This document shows positions 26,301 through 38,500 of a DNA stretch of 64,000 nt, one piece after another. Positions within the stretch are counted from its first letter, which is position 1. Each line of letters begins with the position of its first letter. This DNA comes from Cyanomargarita calcarea GSE-NOS-MK-12-04C (GTDB lineage: Bacteria; Cyanobacteriota; Cyanobacteriia; Cyanobacteriales; Nostocaceae). A program made the position numbers and the translations under genes. The notes beneath the pieces were generated by a model. That model was not told where the DNA came from, made no database searches, and saw only the letters and a program-made list of their open reading frames with translations. The stretch is taken from contig JAHHGZ010000003.1 of assembly GCA_019359595.1 (NCBI GenBank), forward strand, positions 124,001 to 188,000. The letters are read 5' to 3'.

Positions 26301-29300
26301 TACCAGAAGCAGAGCAAAAAATCGAGATTCAAAAACTTATCGATAGCGAGGTATCACGGTGCTTTAACTTAACTGAAGGTCCATTGCTGCGTTGTATTTT
26401 GTTACGCTTAAGTCAAGAAGAACACATATTATTATTCACCATTCACCACATTGTTACGGATGGTTGGTCGTTGGGAGTAATTATTAGGGAATTAACAACG
26501 CTTTACAAAGCTTTTTCCCTGGATCAACCTTCACCATTACCAAAATTACCTATCCAGTATGCAGACTTTGTTGTTTGGCAACGACAGTATTTGCAGGGAG
26601 AAATTTTGGGCAATCTCCTCGCTTACTGGAAACAAAAGCTGAGTGGAAATTTGCCTGTCTTGCAATTACCCACAGACTATCCCCGACCAGCAATTCAGAC
26701 TTTCTCTGGCAAAAGGAAATCATTTTTTCTATCCGCAGGTGTAACACAAGCGTTAACAACACTTAGCCGCAATGAAAATGTGACTCTTTTCATGACCTTA
26801 TTAGCAGGGTTTAAGATATTACTACATCGCTACAGCGGTCAGGACGATATTTTATTAGGTTCACCGATTGCTAATCGCAATCAGGACGAGGTTGAGCAAC
26901 TCATTGGATTTTTTGTCAATACTCTTGTATTACGTACTAATTTCAGTGGTAATCCTAGTTTTCAAGAAGTACTAAAGCGTCTACGTGAGACAACTTTAGG
27001 AGCTTATGCTCATCAAAATATGCCTTTTGATTTATTAGTGCAGGAACTGCAACTACAACGAGATTTGAGTTATACACCTTTATTTCAAGTGATGTTTGTG
27101 CTTCATAATGCACCAATATCTGCGTTAGAGATGCCTGATTTAGCTTTAACTCCCTTGGAAATTGAAAATCATCGTAACGTCATGTTTGATTTGACACTCC
27201 ACATGACAGAAATAGAGGGGGGAATAGCTGGAAGTTTAGATTACAATACTGATCTATTTGATGAAAATACGATCTGTCGGATAGCAGATCACTTGCAGAC
27301 GTTGTTTGCTGCAATTGTTGCCAATCCGCAGCAGCGTTTGTCAGATTTGCCAATGTTGACAAAACCTGAGCAGCATCAATTGTTGCGGGAGTGGAATGAT
27401 ACAGCTACAGACTACCCCCAGGATAAATGTATCTATGAATTATTCCAGGTTCAGGTAGAGAAAACACCCGATGCAGTAGCATTAATCTTTGAAAACCAAC
27501 AGTTAACTTATCGAGAATTAAACCAACGATCTAATCAACTAGCCCATTACTTGCAAAAACTGGGAGTAAAACCAGAAGTATTGGTTGGGATTTGTGTAGA
27601 ACGATCGCTTTCGATGGTCATCGGACTATTAGCCATCCTCAAAGCTGGTGGTGCATATGTACCTCTTGACCCTAACTACCCCCAGAAACGTATAGCTTTT
27701 ATCTTAGAAGAAACTCAAGCACCAGTGTTGCTAACTCAAGCTTCGCTTGTTGAGGTGATACCGGAACATCAAACTCAGGTAATATGTTTAGATACTGATT
27801 GGTATTTGATTGCCCAACAAAGCCAAGACAATGTATTCTCTGAACTAACAACTGACAACTTGGCTTATGTCATCTATACCTCTGGTTCAACAGGTAAACC
27901 TAAAGGTGTAATGATTAAACACGCTAGCACAGTTGCAATGTTAGATTGGGCAAACAAAACCTTTACCCAAGAAGCTAGGACTGGAGTTTTAGCATCCACT
28001 TCGATTTGCTTCGACCTTTCGGTATTTGAGGTGTTTGTGCCTTTGTGTTGTGGTGGCAAAGTGATTTTAATCGAGAATGCGCTATATTTAGAAAATTTGC
28101 CAGCAGCCTTTGATGTCACATTAATCAATACTGTCCCTAGTGTAATTTCCCAATTAATTAGGAATAATAGTATTCCACCAACGGTGCAGACTGTTAATAT
28201 CGCCGGAGAACCGCTTCAAAATCAACTTGTACAACAACTGTATCAGCAAGATAATATACAACAGGTATTTAATCTATATGGACCTTCTGAGGATACAACT
28301 TATTCGACCTCTTCCTGGATACAGAAGGGTGCTAGCAACACCCCGCCGATTGGTCGCCCGATTCACAACACACAGGCTTATTTATTAGATCAAAATTTAC
28401 AGCCTGTTCCAGTAGGTGTAGCAGGGATGCTGTATATAGGTGGTACGGGTTTAGCCCGTGGTTATTTCAATCAAGCTGAACTGACTGCGGATAAGTTTAT
28501 TCCCAACCCCTACGCCACTCTACCAGGGGAGAGGTTGTATAAAACTGGCGATTTAGCACGTTATTTAGCGAATGGAGAAATAGAATATATTGGTCGGATT
28601 GACAATCAAGTAAAACTACGTGGTTTCCGGATTGAATTGGGAGAAATTGAGACAATCATTAACCAATGCCCAACAGTGCGAGAAAGTGTGGTAGTAGTTA
28701 GCGGAGAATCAGTTGATTCTCAACGAATAGTTGCATATATAGTTCCTCAAATAGAACAAACGCTGACAGTTTCAGAATTACGGGGCTTTTTAGAGGCGAA
28801 GTTGCCAAGCTACATGATACCAGCAGCTTTTGTGACCTTAGAAGCATTACCACTCACGCCCAATGGTAAGGTTGACCGCAAAGCATTACCTGCACCGGAA
28901 CTTACACAGGTATCATCATCAACTATAATTCCTCCTTCCACTCCAATTGAGAACTTATTAGCAGGTATTTGGGTAGAAATACTGGGTATAGAGCAAGTAG
29001 GTATTAACAATAATTTCTTTGAATTAGGAGGTCACTCATTAATTGCAACTCGCGTGATTTCCCAAATTCGCCAAGTATTTCAAGTTGAGCTTCCCTTACG
29101 TTATTTATTTGAAAAACCAACAATAGCAGGATTAGCAAAAGAAATTGAAAAAGCGATTAAGGTAGACTCAGCAGTTAAAGTCACAAACATTGAGCAGATA
29201 GATCGTACACAGGAATTACCACTATCATTTGCTCAACAAAGACTGTGGTTTTTAGCTCAATTAGAACCAGATAGCCCATTCTACAACATACCTGCTGCTG

Positions 29301-32300
29301 TTCGTCTACAGGGACAGTTAAATGTAGAAGCATTACAACAAAGTTTTAATGAAATTATAAATCGCCACGAAGCGCTGCGGACTAATTTTCAAACCAGAGA
29401 AGGACAAGCAGTAGCCGTTATCTCTCAAGAAAAGCCTATAACATTGTCGATATTAGATATTAGCGACCTAGAAGCAAATCAACAACAAGCCGAAATCAAA
29501 CAACAGTCAACACAAGCAGCACAACAACCCTTTGACATTAGCAACGACCATCTACTGAGAGTCAAACTATTACGTCTTGGAGAGCAGGAATATATCGTGC
29601 TACTGACAATGCACCACATTGTTTCTGACGGTTGGTCAATCGGCGTGTTAGTAGAAGAATTAGCAACACTTTATCAAGCTTTTTGTAAGGGACAGTCCTC
29701 TCCATTGCCTACATTACCAATACAGTATGTAGACTTTGCAGCTTGGCAAAGACAATGGTTGCAAGGAGAAGCCCTCGAAACTCAAATATCTTATTGGCTA
29801 AAGCAGTTAGAGAACGCACCAAAAGTATTAGAATTACCTACAGACTACCCAAGACCAGTAATTCAAACTTACCGTGGTGCAACCTACTCGTTTGAGTTAT
29901 CAAAAGAACTATCCGCATCCCTGAATAAATTAAGCCAGCAGCAGGGAAGTACTTTATTTATGACGTTGTTAGCAGGTTTTCAAATACTGCTATGGCGCTA
30001 TACAGGTCAACAAGATATTGTGGTTGGCTCTCCTATTGCCAACCGCAACCGAGCGGAAATAGAAGGGTTGATTGGATTTTTTGTCAATACCCTGGTATTG
30101 AGAACTAGCTTAGTAGAAAATCCCAGCTTTGAAGAGCTACTAAAACGGGTGCGAGAAGTAGGACTAGGAGCTTATGCACACCAGGATTTGCCTTTTGAAT
30201 TGTTAGTTGAACAACTACAACCACAGAGGGACTTAAGCCATACGCCACTATTTCAAGTGATGTTTGTGCTTCAGAATGCACCAATGTCTGGTTTAGAATT
30301 GCCTGACTTGACTCTAACTCAGTTGGAAAGTGATAGCGGTAGTGCCCAGTTTGATTTAACCCTATCGATAACGGAAACTGAGTCGGGGTTAGTTGGAAGT
30401 TTTGAATACAATACTGATTTATTTGCTCAAAGTTCTATACAGAGAATGGTAGGTCACTTGCAAATGTTGTTTGAAGCAATTGTTGCCAATCCGCAACAGC
30501 GTTTGTCAGATTTATCACTGTTGACGGAGTTTGAGCAGCATCAATTGCTACGGGAGTGGAATGATACAGAAATTGAATATTCTCAGCAAAAATGTATTCA
30601 TGAATTATTTGAAGCACAGGTAGATAAAACACCTGATGCAGTTGCAGTAATATTTGAAAATCAACAGTTAACTTATCGGGAACTCAACCAACGAGCAAAT
30701 CAGTTAGCACACTACTTGCGATCGCTGGGAGTAAAACCAGAGGTATTAGTCGGGATTTGTGTAGAGCGATCGCTCTCTATGGTCATCGGACTATTAGCCA
30801 TCCTCAAAGCTGGTGGTGCATATATACCCCTCGACCCTAACTACCCCCAGGAACGGATCGCTTTTATCTTAGAAGATACCCAAGCGCCAGTGTTGCTAAC
30901 ACAATCTTCGCTGATGAAGGATACACCACAACATCAAGCTGCTGTGATATGTTTAGATACTGATTGGGAAGCGATCGCCCAACACAGCCAAGACAATGTA
31001 TTTTCTGAAATAACAACTGACAACTTAGCTTATACCATCTATACCTCTGGTTCCACTGGTAAACCTAAAGGTGTGCAAATTCCCCATATTGCTTTGAGCA
31101 ACTTTTTACACTCTATGAAGGAAGTGCCAGGGTTGACCTCCGAAGATACTTTGCTAGCAGTAACTACTTATTCCTTTGATATTGCGGCATTAGAAATTTT
31201 CCTGCCAATTATTGTCGGTGCTCGGTTGGTAATTGCCAGTCGGGAAGTAGTTACGGATGGAAATCAGTTATCAGCTTTACTGGTAGATTCAAAAGCGACG
31301 GTCATGCAAGCCACACCAGCGACATGGCAGTTACTTTTAGCAGCAGGTTGGGATGGTAATCGTCAATTAAAAATTCTCTGTGGTGGCGAAGCTTTACCCG
31401 GAAAACTAGCAAATCAATTACTTGGGTTATGTGATTGTTTATGGAATATGTACGGTCCGACGGAAACCACTATTTGGTCAGCCGCTAGCCAAGTGGAAAC
31501 AGTGAATAATACCGTACCAATTAGTTCTCCAATTGCCAATACGCAGCTTTATATCCTAGATAAATATCATCAGTTAGTTCCTGTGGGTGTAATAGGGGAA
31601 CTATGTATTGGTGGGGAAGGATTAGCAAGGGGCTACTTCCAGCGTCCAGATTTGACAGCAGAAAAATTCATACCCAATCCTTTTAGTGATAAACCAGCAC
31701 GTCTTTATAGAACAGGGGATTTAGCTCGTTATTTAGCGAATGGAGATATAGAATATATTGGTCGGATTGACAATCAAGTAAAACTACGTGGCTTCCGGAT
31801 TGAATTGGGAGAAATTGAAACCCTTATCAGTCAACACCCTGATGTACGAGAAACTATAGTTGTAGTTCACGCTTCAGAAGCAGATTCTCAACGAATAGTT
31901 GCCTATGTAGTTCCAAAAACAGAGCAAGCGCCAACGATTTCTGAACTACGGGGTTTCTTAGAGGCTAAATTGCCCAGTTACATGATACCAGCAGCTTTTG
32001 TGACTTTAGAAGCATTACCCCTCACACCCAATGGTAAAGTTGACCGCAAAGCCCTACCGATACCTGATAGTATACGTCCTCAGTTGGAAGTAGTTTATCA
32101 GCTACCTCAGACAGAAATGGAAAAAACTATTGCTGATATTTGGCAAAATTTACTTAAACTTGAAGATGTGGGAATCCATGATAATTTCTTTGAACTGGGT
32201 GGTCATTCGCTACTTTTAGTGCAAGTTCATAGCAACTTACGGCAAATTTTTAAACGAGATATATCTGTTCTAGACTTATTCAGATATCCAACGATAAATT

Positions 32301-32440
32301 CTTTGACAAATTATTTTAATCAGACAGAAAATCAACAAATATCTGATGATATAATGTTTGATATAAATGAAAGAATAGCAGATGGCAAGGCTAAACAAAG
32401 GAAGCGTCTGAAAAAGATTAAGTCTGGTGAGATAATTTAA
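23318..32440 (+). CDS. NRPS: half-C, A(Dab)-PCP, C-A(Ala)-PCP, C-A(Gly)-PCP
   Basis: A 3040-residue trimodular NRPS. Residues 1-250 match only the C-terminal half of a C domain (YWINKLSGELPE, RNNDVIVGIP, AYTHQNYNFDEL); the HHxxxDG half is absent. Then come A1 (270-780) and a PCP (HDNFFDLGGHS near 845); C (from 908, HHIVTDGWS), A2 (1360-1850) and a PCP near 1900; C (from 1967, HHIVSDGWS), A3 (2415-2900) and a PCP near 2955. Codes by eye: A1 DIWEMVADDK, close to the DIWELTADDK I recall for 2,4-diaminobutyrate; A2 DLFNNALTYK, alanine; A3 DILQLGMIWK, glycine. The protein ends in a Lys/Arg-rich tail before PKS2. The Shine-Dalgarno GAGGAT precedes the ATG. Part of A1-PCP is identical in DNA to the later Dab module. 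Confidence 0.93.
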   Translation: MHLFKSKVFSQKIYWINKLSGELPETNLILDFIRPSLPSIKNKSFHFDLSYDLSQAIMKLAKCSGFSQYLILISALNILLRKYTRNNDVIVGIPIYDKNGTGNFGNPVIPLRVQVKPEISFKDFLFQVKDSVIGAYTHQNYNFDELIDILKIPTSTNRCSLFDTVVLLENIHNKNSLNHVNNDITFSFEIDEKNIRANIEYSEILFQDETIQLISRHYTNVLRIIINNIDTKISDIVFLKDSERYHLLKQFNNNAKEYPVDKTINYLFEQQVYTTTQNIAVVDGQAKLTYQELNEKANQLAVMLRQLGLGKGEFVGIFKDRDINFLIAILAIYKAGGAYVAIDSTYPANRIEYMLSNSEVKFLLTDASLLDILAEFKQTCPQLKSIICLNEVITGNRQLTHNQELKIYDKFSFINLPKDNLEPISDASDPAYMLYTSGSTGLPKGAIVRHDGAINHIYAQFDELELTEEFCFLQSAPSSTDISVWQFLAPLLIGGRTVIVDIETVAIPDKLFKVLKSEKITVVELVPALFGGLLEHTSGLPNYEKELPNLKWMMVVGESVSVSWVNKWLQIYPEIKIVNAYGPTEAADDITQFIVDKPLPENQRTVPIGKPLANLNLYILDEEMKLLPIGAPGEICVSGIGVGAGYWKNEEKTKLSFVENPFIDARKKLPENRADLIYKTGDLGRWLPDGNIEFLGRIDHQVKIRGFRVELGEIETFLLQHEAVREVVVVVREDDPGDKRLVAYFVPKSEFYQDTLANSELVQQLRDFLQEKLPGHMVPSAIVQLEVLPLAPSGKIDRAVLPVPSYNQESKLGFVAPRTPTEQIVADIWGQVLKQEHVGIHDNFFDLGGHSLLATQVISRLREAFKIELPLRSLFESPTVAQLVEGFIIQTDITLAACKQYIRPGKRQKYLPLSFAQQRLWFLEELTGVSQIFDVPACLYLKGSLNITALESSLNEIVRRHEVLRTTFISDEGRPIQVIHPTFNLPLPVVDFQELPEAEQKIEIQKLIDSEVSRCFNLTEGPLLRCILLRLSQEEHILLFTIHHIVTDGWSLGVIIRELTTLYKAFSLDQPSPLPKLPIQYADFVVWQRQYLQGEILGNLLAYWKQKLSGNLPVLQLPTDYPRPAIQTFSGKRKSFFLSAGVTQALTTLSRNENVTLFMTLLAGFKILLHRYSGQDDILLGSPIANRNQDEVEQLIGFFVNTLVLRTNFSGNPSFQEVLKRLRETTLGAYAHQNMPFDLLVQELQLQRDLSYTPLFQVMFVLHNAPISALEMPDLALTPLEIENHRNVMFDLTLHMTEIEGGIAGSLDYNTDLFDENTICRIADHLQTLFAAIVANPQQRLSDLPMLTKPEQHQLLREWNDTATDYPQDKCIYELFQVQVEKTPDAVALIFENQQLTYRELNQRSNQLAHYLQKLGVKPEVLVGICVERSLSMVIGLLAILKAGGAYVPLDPNYPQKRIAFILEETQAPVLLTQASLVEVIPEHQTQVICLDTDWYLIAQQSQDNVFSELTTDNLAYVIYTSGSTGKPKGVMIKHASTVAMLDWANKTFTQEARTGVLASTSICFDLSVFEVFVPLCCGGKVILIENALYLENLPAAFDVTLINTVPSVISQLIRNNSIPPTVQTVNIAGEPLQNQLVQQLYQQDNIQQVFNLYGPSEDTTYSTSSWIQKGASNTPPIGRPIHNTQAYLLDQNLQPVPVGVAGMLYIGGTGLARGYFNQAELTADKFIPNPYATLPGERLYKTGDLARYLANGEIEYIGRIDNQVKLRGFRIELGEIETIINQCPTVRESVVVVSGESVDSQRIVAYIVPQIEQTLTVSELRGFLEAKLPSYMIPAAFVTLEALPLTPNGKVDRKALPAPELTQVSSSTIIPPSTPIENLLAGIWVEILGIEQVGINNNFFELGGHSLIATRVISQIRQVFQVELPLRYLFEKPTIAGLAKEIEKAIKVDSAVKVTNIEQIDRTQELPLSFAQQRLWFLAQLEPDSPFYNIPAAVRLQGQLNVEALQQSFNEIINRHEALRTNFQTREGQAVAVISQEKPITLSILDISDLEANQQQAEIKQQSTQAAQQPFDISNDHLLRVKLLRLGEQEYIVLLTMHHIVSDGWSIGVLVEELATLYQAFCKGQSSPLPTLPIQYVDFAAWQRQWLQGEALETQISYWLKQLENAPKVLELPTDYPRPVIQTYRGATYSFELSKELSASLNKLSQQQGSTLFMTLLAGFQILLWRYTGQQDIVVGSPIANRNRAEIEGLIGFFVNTLVLRTSLVENPSFEELLKRVREVGLGAYAHQDLPFELLVEQLQPQRDLSHTPLFQVMFVLQNAPMSGLELPDLTLTQLESDSGSAQFDLTLSITETESGLVGSFEYNTDLFAQSSIQRMVGHLQMLFEAIVANPQQRLSDLSLLTEFEQHQLLREWNDTEIEYSQQKCIHELFEAQVDKTPDAVAVIFENQQLTYRELNQRANQLAHYLRSLGVKPEVLVGICVERSLSMVIGLLAILKAGGAYIPLDPNYPQERIAFILEDTQAPVLLTQSSLMKDTPQHQAAVICLDTDWEAIAQHSQDNVFSEITTDNLAYTIYTSGSTGKPKGVQIPHIALSNFLHSMKEVPGLTSEDTLLAVTTYSFDIAALEIFLPIIVGARLVIASREVVTDGNQLSALLVDSKATVMQATPATWQLLLAAGWDGNRQLKILCGGEALPGKLANQLLGLCDCLWNMYGPTETTIWSAASQVETVNNTVPISSPIANTQLYILDKYHQLVPVGVIGELCIGGEGLARGYFQRPDLTAEKFIPNPFSDKPARLYRTGDLARYLANGDIEYIGRIDNQVKLRGFRIELGEIETLISQHPDVRETIVVVHASEADSQRIVAYVVPKTEQAPTISELRGFLEAKLPSYMIPAAFVTLEALPLTPNGKVDRKALPIPDSIRPQLEVVYQLPQTEMEKTIADIWQNLLKLEDVGIHDNFFELGGHSLLLVQVHSNLRQIFKRDISVLDLFRYPTINSLTNYFNQTENQQISDDIMFDINERIADGKAKQRKRLKKIKSGEII
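25463..25872 (+). repeat. 410-base perfect direct repeat, copy 1 (A-domain end and PCP)
   Basis: This stretch is base-for-base identical to 44788-45197 at a constant offset of 19325, checked line by line. It covers the C-terminal A subdomain and most of the PCP of the first Dab module. Identity breaks off sharply on both sides at synonymous changes, which suggests recent gene conversion or recombination. Confidence 0.93.
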
Positions 32441-32556
32441 TATTTATCTGATGTTAGCTGTTGTTTCTGTAAGTGGAACTTACCTCAATTTATAGATACT
32501 CAGTGTACTAATCTGAAGAAGTAATTATATTGAAAAATCAAGGAACAATTGGGAAA

Positions 32557-35500
32557 ATGAGTATTCCAACATCATCAACTTCTACTAATGGTTCAGAAAT
32601 AGCAATTATTGGATTGGCAGGAAGATTTCCTGGAGCTAAAAATATTGATGAGTTTTGGAATAACCTTCAAAATGGTAGAGAATCAATTTCTTTTTTCAGC
32701 GATGAAGAATTGTTGGAAGCAGGAATAGACGAAGAACTGCTTAGTTCCCAAAACTATGTTAAAGCACACGGTGTATTAGAAGATGCCGAATTATTTGATG
32801 CTGCTTTTTTTGGATTTAATCCCAGAGAAGCAGAAATCACTGACCCCCAGCACCGTGTTTTTTTGGAGTGTGCTTCGGAAGCTTTAGAGAATGCAGGATA
32901 TAAATCTGGAATTGAGAAATGTCCAGTAGGTGTGTTTGCTGGAGCTGGATTAAATAGCTACTTGCTTAACCTTTATTCAAATCTCAAGGCAATATCGTTG
33001 GATGAACAACAACTAACGATAGGTTGTGATAAAGATTTTCTTTCTACACGTACTTCTTATAAACTTAATTTAACTGGTCCCAGCTACACTGTTCAAACAG
33101 CTTGTTCAACATCTTTGGTTGCCGTCCATTTAGCTTGCCAAAGCTTACTCAATGGTGAGTGTGATATCGCTTTAGCTGGTGGTGTGGCTATCAGTGCAGA
33201 AAGAAAAGCTGGATATCTATACACAGAAGGGGGAATAGCTTCTCCTGACGGACATTGCCGTGCATTTGATGCTAATGCTCAGGGAGCAGTGGGTGGTGAA
33301 GGTGTAGGGATTGTAGTATTAAAGCGATTGGAAGATGCCTTAAGCGATCGCGATACGATTCATGCTGTAATCAAAGGTTCAGCTATCAATAATGATGGTT
33401 CATTCAAGGTTAGCTATACAGCACCCCGCATCGATACCCAAGCAAAGGCAATTAGAACAGCCCAATTAGTAGCCGAAGTCGAACCTGAGACTATTAGTTA
33501 TATCGAAACTCACGGAACTGGAACAGCATTAGGAGACCCGATTGAAATTGCCGCGTTAACACAAGTTTTTCGCTTAAGTACCCAAAAGAAAGGCTTTTGT
33601 GCTATTGGTTCGGTTAAAACGAATATTGGACATTTGGACATAGCAGCTGGAGTAACCGGATTAATCAAAACTGTCCTAGCCCTGAAGCACAAACAAATAC
33701 CTCCGAGTTTACACTTTACTTGCCCTAATCCGGAAATTGATTTTGCCAACAGTCCTTTCTATGTCAATACCGAACTAGCCGAGTGGCAAAGCAATGGTAC
33801 TCCTAGACGTGCAGGAGTTAGTTCCTTTGGAATAGGAGGAACTAATGCTCATGTAGTTCTCGAAGAAGCCCCTATTACCAAAGCTTCTAGCCCCTCTGAA
33901 CCTTGGCAATTACTAACGCTATCTGCCAAAACCAGTTCTGCACTGGAAACAGCCACCAGAAATTTAGCGAACTATTTCCAAGAACACCCCGATTTAAATC
34001 TTGCCGATACAGCTTACACATTGCAAGTAGGGCGTAAGGCTTTCGACTATCGGCGCACGGTTGTCTGTCGGGATGTGCAAGATGCTGTCAATGCACTTCA
34101 AGACCCAAAACGGGTTTTTATGAATACTCAGAAAATTCAGCAACGTCCTGTTGCCTTTATGTTTTCTGGACTAGGAACTCATTATTTGGATATGGCTCTT
34201 GAGTTTTACCAAACTGAGCCAATATTTAGTTCCTGTGTTGACCAATGTTGCGAGATACTCAAACCCTTGCTTGGTCTGGATTTGCGAGATGTGTTGTATC
34301 CCCAGAGAAACACCAACAATGGTAGTAAGCAAAAACAAGATACCCCCTCAACTGGGTTGGATTTGCGAAAAATGCTAGGTCGTGGTCAGGAACAAACAGA
34401 TGCAGAAACGTTACAGGCAACATCTTTACTAAATCAAACCGTTTTCACCCAACCAGCTATATTTGTTGTTGAATATGCTTTAGCTCAACTTTGGATTTTC
34501 TGGGGAATTCGTCCTACAGCGATGATTGGCTACAGCATCGGCGAATATGTAGCCGCAACTCTAGCCGAGGTTTTGTCTCTAAAAGATGCCTTAACCTTAG
34601 TTGCTAGAAGAGCGCAAATGATTGAAGAATTGCCAGAAGGAGCAATGTTGGCAGTTCCTCTCTCAGAAGAAGAAATACAGCCCCTCCTGAATGAAGATAT
34701 TTCCTTATCTGCAATCAACGGCTCATCATTGTGTGTGATTGCGGGTGCTAAGGATGCAGTCGCAGCATGGGAGCAGAAACTAGGGGAGCAAAATTTAATT
34801 GGTAAGCGTTTGCAGACATCTCATGCTTTCCATTCACTAATGATGGAGGCGATCGCACCTGCTTTTGGTGATTTACTCAAAACATTTAACCTTAAACCTC
34901 CAAAAACTCCCTACATTTCTAATGTAACCGGCACTTGGATTACAGCAGAACAAGCAACTGATCCCAATTATTGGGTGAAGCACCTTTGTCAAGCAGTACG
35001 GTTTGCTGAGGGTGTACAAAATTTATGGCAAAAAGACAACCCAATTTTATTAGAGGTAGGTTCTGGTCAAGGATTAATTAGTTTCGCATCCCAATGTCTA
35101 GAAAGTGAAGATAGAGCTAAATTAGTAATGCTTCCTACCCTGCGCCATTCCTATGAGCAACAGTCAGATGTGGCATTTTTAATGAATACATTGGGTCGTC
35201 TATGGTTGACTGGGGTAGAAGTAGATTGGTCTAGTTTTTATGCCAAAGAACAACGTACTCGTATTCCCTTACCTACCTATCCATTTGAGCGTCAGCGTTA
35301 CTGGATTGATGCAAATCCCAACGCTAACTTAACTACGCAAGCGCAACAAAAATTACACAAAAAACCAAATATAGCTGACTGGTTTTACATTCCTTCCTGG
35401 AAGCGTTCTCCCCAGTTAGCATCAAAATCATCACAAGAACTCTGTTATTTGGTATTTATTGATACTCTTGGTCTTGGTTCGCAGGTTGCAGAGCAGTTGA

Positions 35501-38500
35501 AATCTCAGGGACATGATGTAGTAACTGTAGGGATTACAGAGCAATTTACCAAGTTGGGTGATGGAGCTTACGCAATTAATCCCCAAAACAGGAGTGATTA
35601 TGATACATTACTCCAAGAAATTAGTACATTAGGTTTAAACTCAAAGGCGATCGCTAAGGGTGGTGGATGGCATTTTGCTCACTTTTGGAGTGTTACAGCC
35701 AATGATACTTTACCATCCACAGAATCATCCCATCAATTTTTTGAAGATACCCAAAATTTAGGTTTCTGGAGTTTGCTATTTCTAGCCCAAGCTTTGGGAA
35801 GACGAAATATTTCTGATACTTTGAAGTTAACAGTTGTAACCAGCAATATATATGATGTGACTGGTGAGGATAATTTATGTCCTGAAAAATCTACATTACT
35901 AGGAGCATCCAAGGTAATTCCCCTGGAATATGCGAAGATAAATTGTTCTACTATTGACATAGTAATTCCTTCTTGCCAAAAACCGCCAGCACCAAAACTT
36001 CTAGATTTTCTGGTAACAGAAATAACTTCCCAAACAACCGATGACATAGTAGCTTATCGGGGTCATCATCGTTGGGTACAAACTTTTGAACCAGTACGGC
36101 TAGATCAAGATATTGCCAGTAAATCTAAAGTAAAAGAAGGAGGAGTTTACTTAATTACTGGGGGACTTGGTGGTATTGGTTTGGTATTAGCAGAAAACCT
36201 AGCTCAGACGGCTGATACTAAATTAATTTTGCTTGCACGAAAAGGACTACCTGAACGCTCACAGTGGCAACAATGGCTAGAAAATCATGATAGCCAAAAT
36301 AGTATTAGTCGTAAAATTGAAAAAGTTTTGGCAATTGAAAAATTAGGAGCTACTGTTCAAATTTACACTGCTGATGTCGCTAATCTTGAGCAAATGCAAA
36401 CAGTAGTTACTCAAGTGTGCGAACAATTTGGTTCTATCAATGGTGCCATTCATGCAGCAGGTATTGCTCCAGGTGGGATAATTCAACTTAAAACAAAGGA
36501 AATGGCAAATAGCGTACTCGCTGCAAAAGTCAGAGGAACGCTAGTACTAGAGAAAGTTTTACAAAACTCCCATTTAGATTTCTTTGTACTTTGCTCATCT
36601 CAAACTTCTGTTCTCGGACACTTTGGTCAGCTAGATTACTGTGCGGCTAATACTTTTCTTGACAGCTATGCTCAATATTCTGCTTGTAAATCTAACCAAC
36701 AGACAATATCAATTAGCTGGGGACCTTGGCAAGTCGGAATGGAGGTTGAGACTGTACAACGAGACGAAATTAAGTTGATGGTGGAGGAAGCAAATCTTAA
36801 ATTTGGAATTAAGCCTGAAGAAGGTATTGATGCTTTCCATCGCGCTTTGGCAAGTAACTTACCTCATCTCGTTGTCTCAACCCAAGATTTTCTGACTTTA
36901 ATTGAACAAAGTAAATCCTTTCAGGTAGAAGAAGAACTATCAGCATTAGAGGAGAAATTAGTCTCAGCAAATATCACTATACCAAATCATCCCCGACCTG
37001 ATTTGGATAACGATTATGTGGCTCCCCATAATGAAGTTGAAGAAAGTTTAGCCAAAATTTGGCAGCAACGCTTAGGAATAGACAAAGTAGGAGTTAATGA
37101 CAACTTTTTTGAATTGGGAGGTGATTCAGTTCTCGCAATTCAAGTTATTGCTAAAGCAAACCAATTAGGCTTCAAGTTAACAGCTCAACAAATGTTTGAG
37201 CATCCAACTATCGCAGAATTAGCAACAGCAGCATCAAGCCAAGGAATCAAACCAGCACAAAGTTCTTTACGAGTAGGAGAAGTATATCTCACACCCATCC
37301 AACATCGATTCTTTGCTCAAAATCAGCCAGATGTGATACACTCTTTGAGCCAGTCCATACTCTTAGAGTTAAAACAAAACTGCGATCGCCTAAGTTTAGA
37401 ACAAGCTGTAAGATATATAATTCAATACCACGATGTCTTTCGTCTCCGCTTTAATCAAACGGAATCTGGATGGCAGCAAATTGAAGCAAATACTAATGTA
37501 GATTTAATAGAATATGAGTATGTCGATTTGACTTTGCTACCAGAAACAGAGCAAGAACAGGCTTTAGAGGCGAAAATTGCAGATATACAAAGCTGCTTCA
37601 ACCTCAGCCAAGGAACGCTTGTCAAAGTTGCTTTAGTGGAATTGCGATCGCCGAAAAATAGCTACCTAGTAATTGCTATTCACCCTCTTTTAGTTGATAC
37701 AATATCTTGGCAAATTTTGCTAGAAGATTTACAAACAGCCTATCGGCAACTCAGCCAATCAAAAGCGATAAATCTTCCTGAGAAAACAGCTTCATTTAGT
37801 CAGTGGACACAGGGTATCCAAAATTATGCTGAGAATCAAGAAATGATACGTGAGCAAGAATATTGGTTAGCAAAAGCTCAAAAACCTTTCCATAAATTAC
37901 CTGTGGACTATCTGGATAGGGAGAATACTACAGCAACCTTTGATTCTGTATCAGTTTCTCTAGATAAAACCCAAACGCAAGTCTTATTAAACAATGTCAA
38001 CAAGGCTTATAATACTCAAATAAATGATGTTCTTCTCACCGCATTGGTGCAAGCATTTGCAAAGTGGACGGGAGAATCACAACTATGGGTAGATGTCGAA
38101 GACAACAGCCGAGAGAAAATTTTTAAAAATTTAAGCGATATATCCCTGAACCGTACAATTGGTTTATTTACGACTTGCTTTCCAGCACATTTAGATATAA
38201 CAGAAGCCTCCGACGAAGGTAGTGCATTGGTAGCAGTCAAAGATTATTTACGTAGTATTCCCAATCGAGGTGTTGGGTATGATTTGCTTCGGTATATAAG
38301 CAGTAATCAAGAGATTAAATCGAAGCTAAAATCCTTTCCTCAACCTCAAGTAAATTTTAAATACTTAGGTAATTTTGATCTACTTATTTCCCAGCCATCT
38401 TTATTTAATTTAACTCAGCAGTATCTTCAAATGAATCAAATATCCAACGCAAAACGATTTCACTTATTGGAAATAAATGGAGCTATTTTTAAAGAACAAC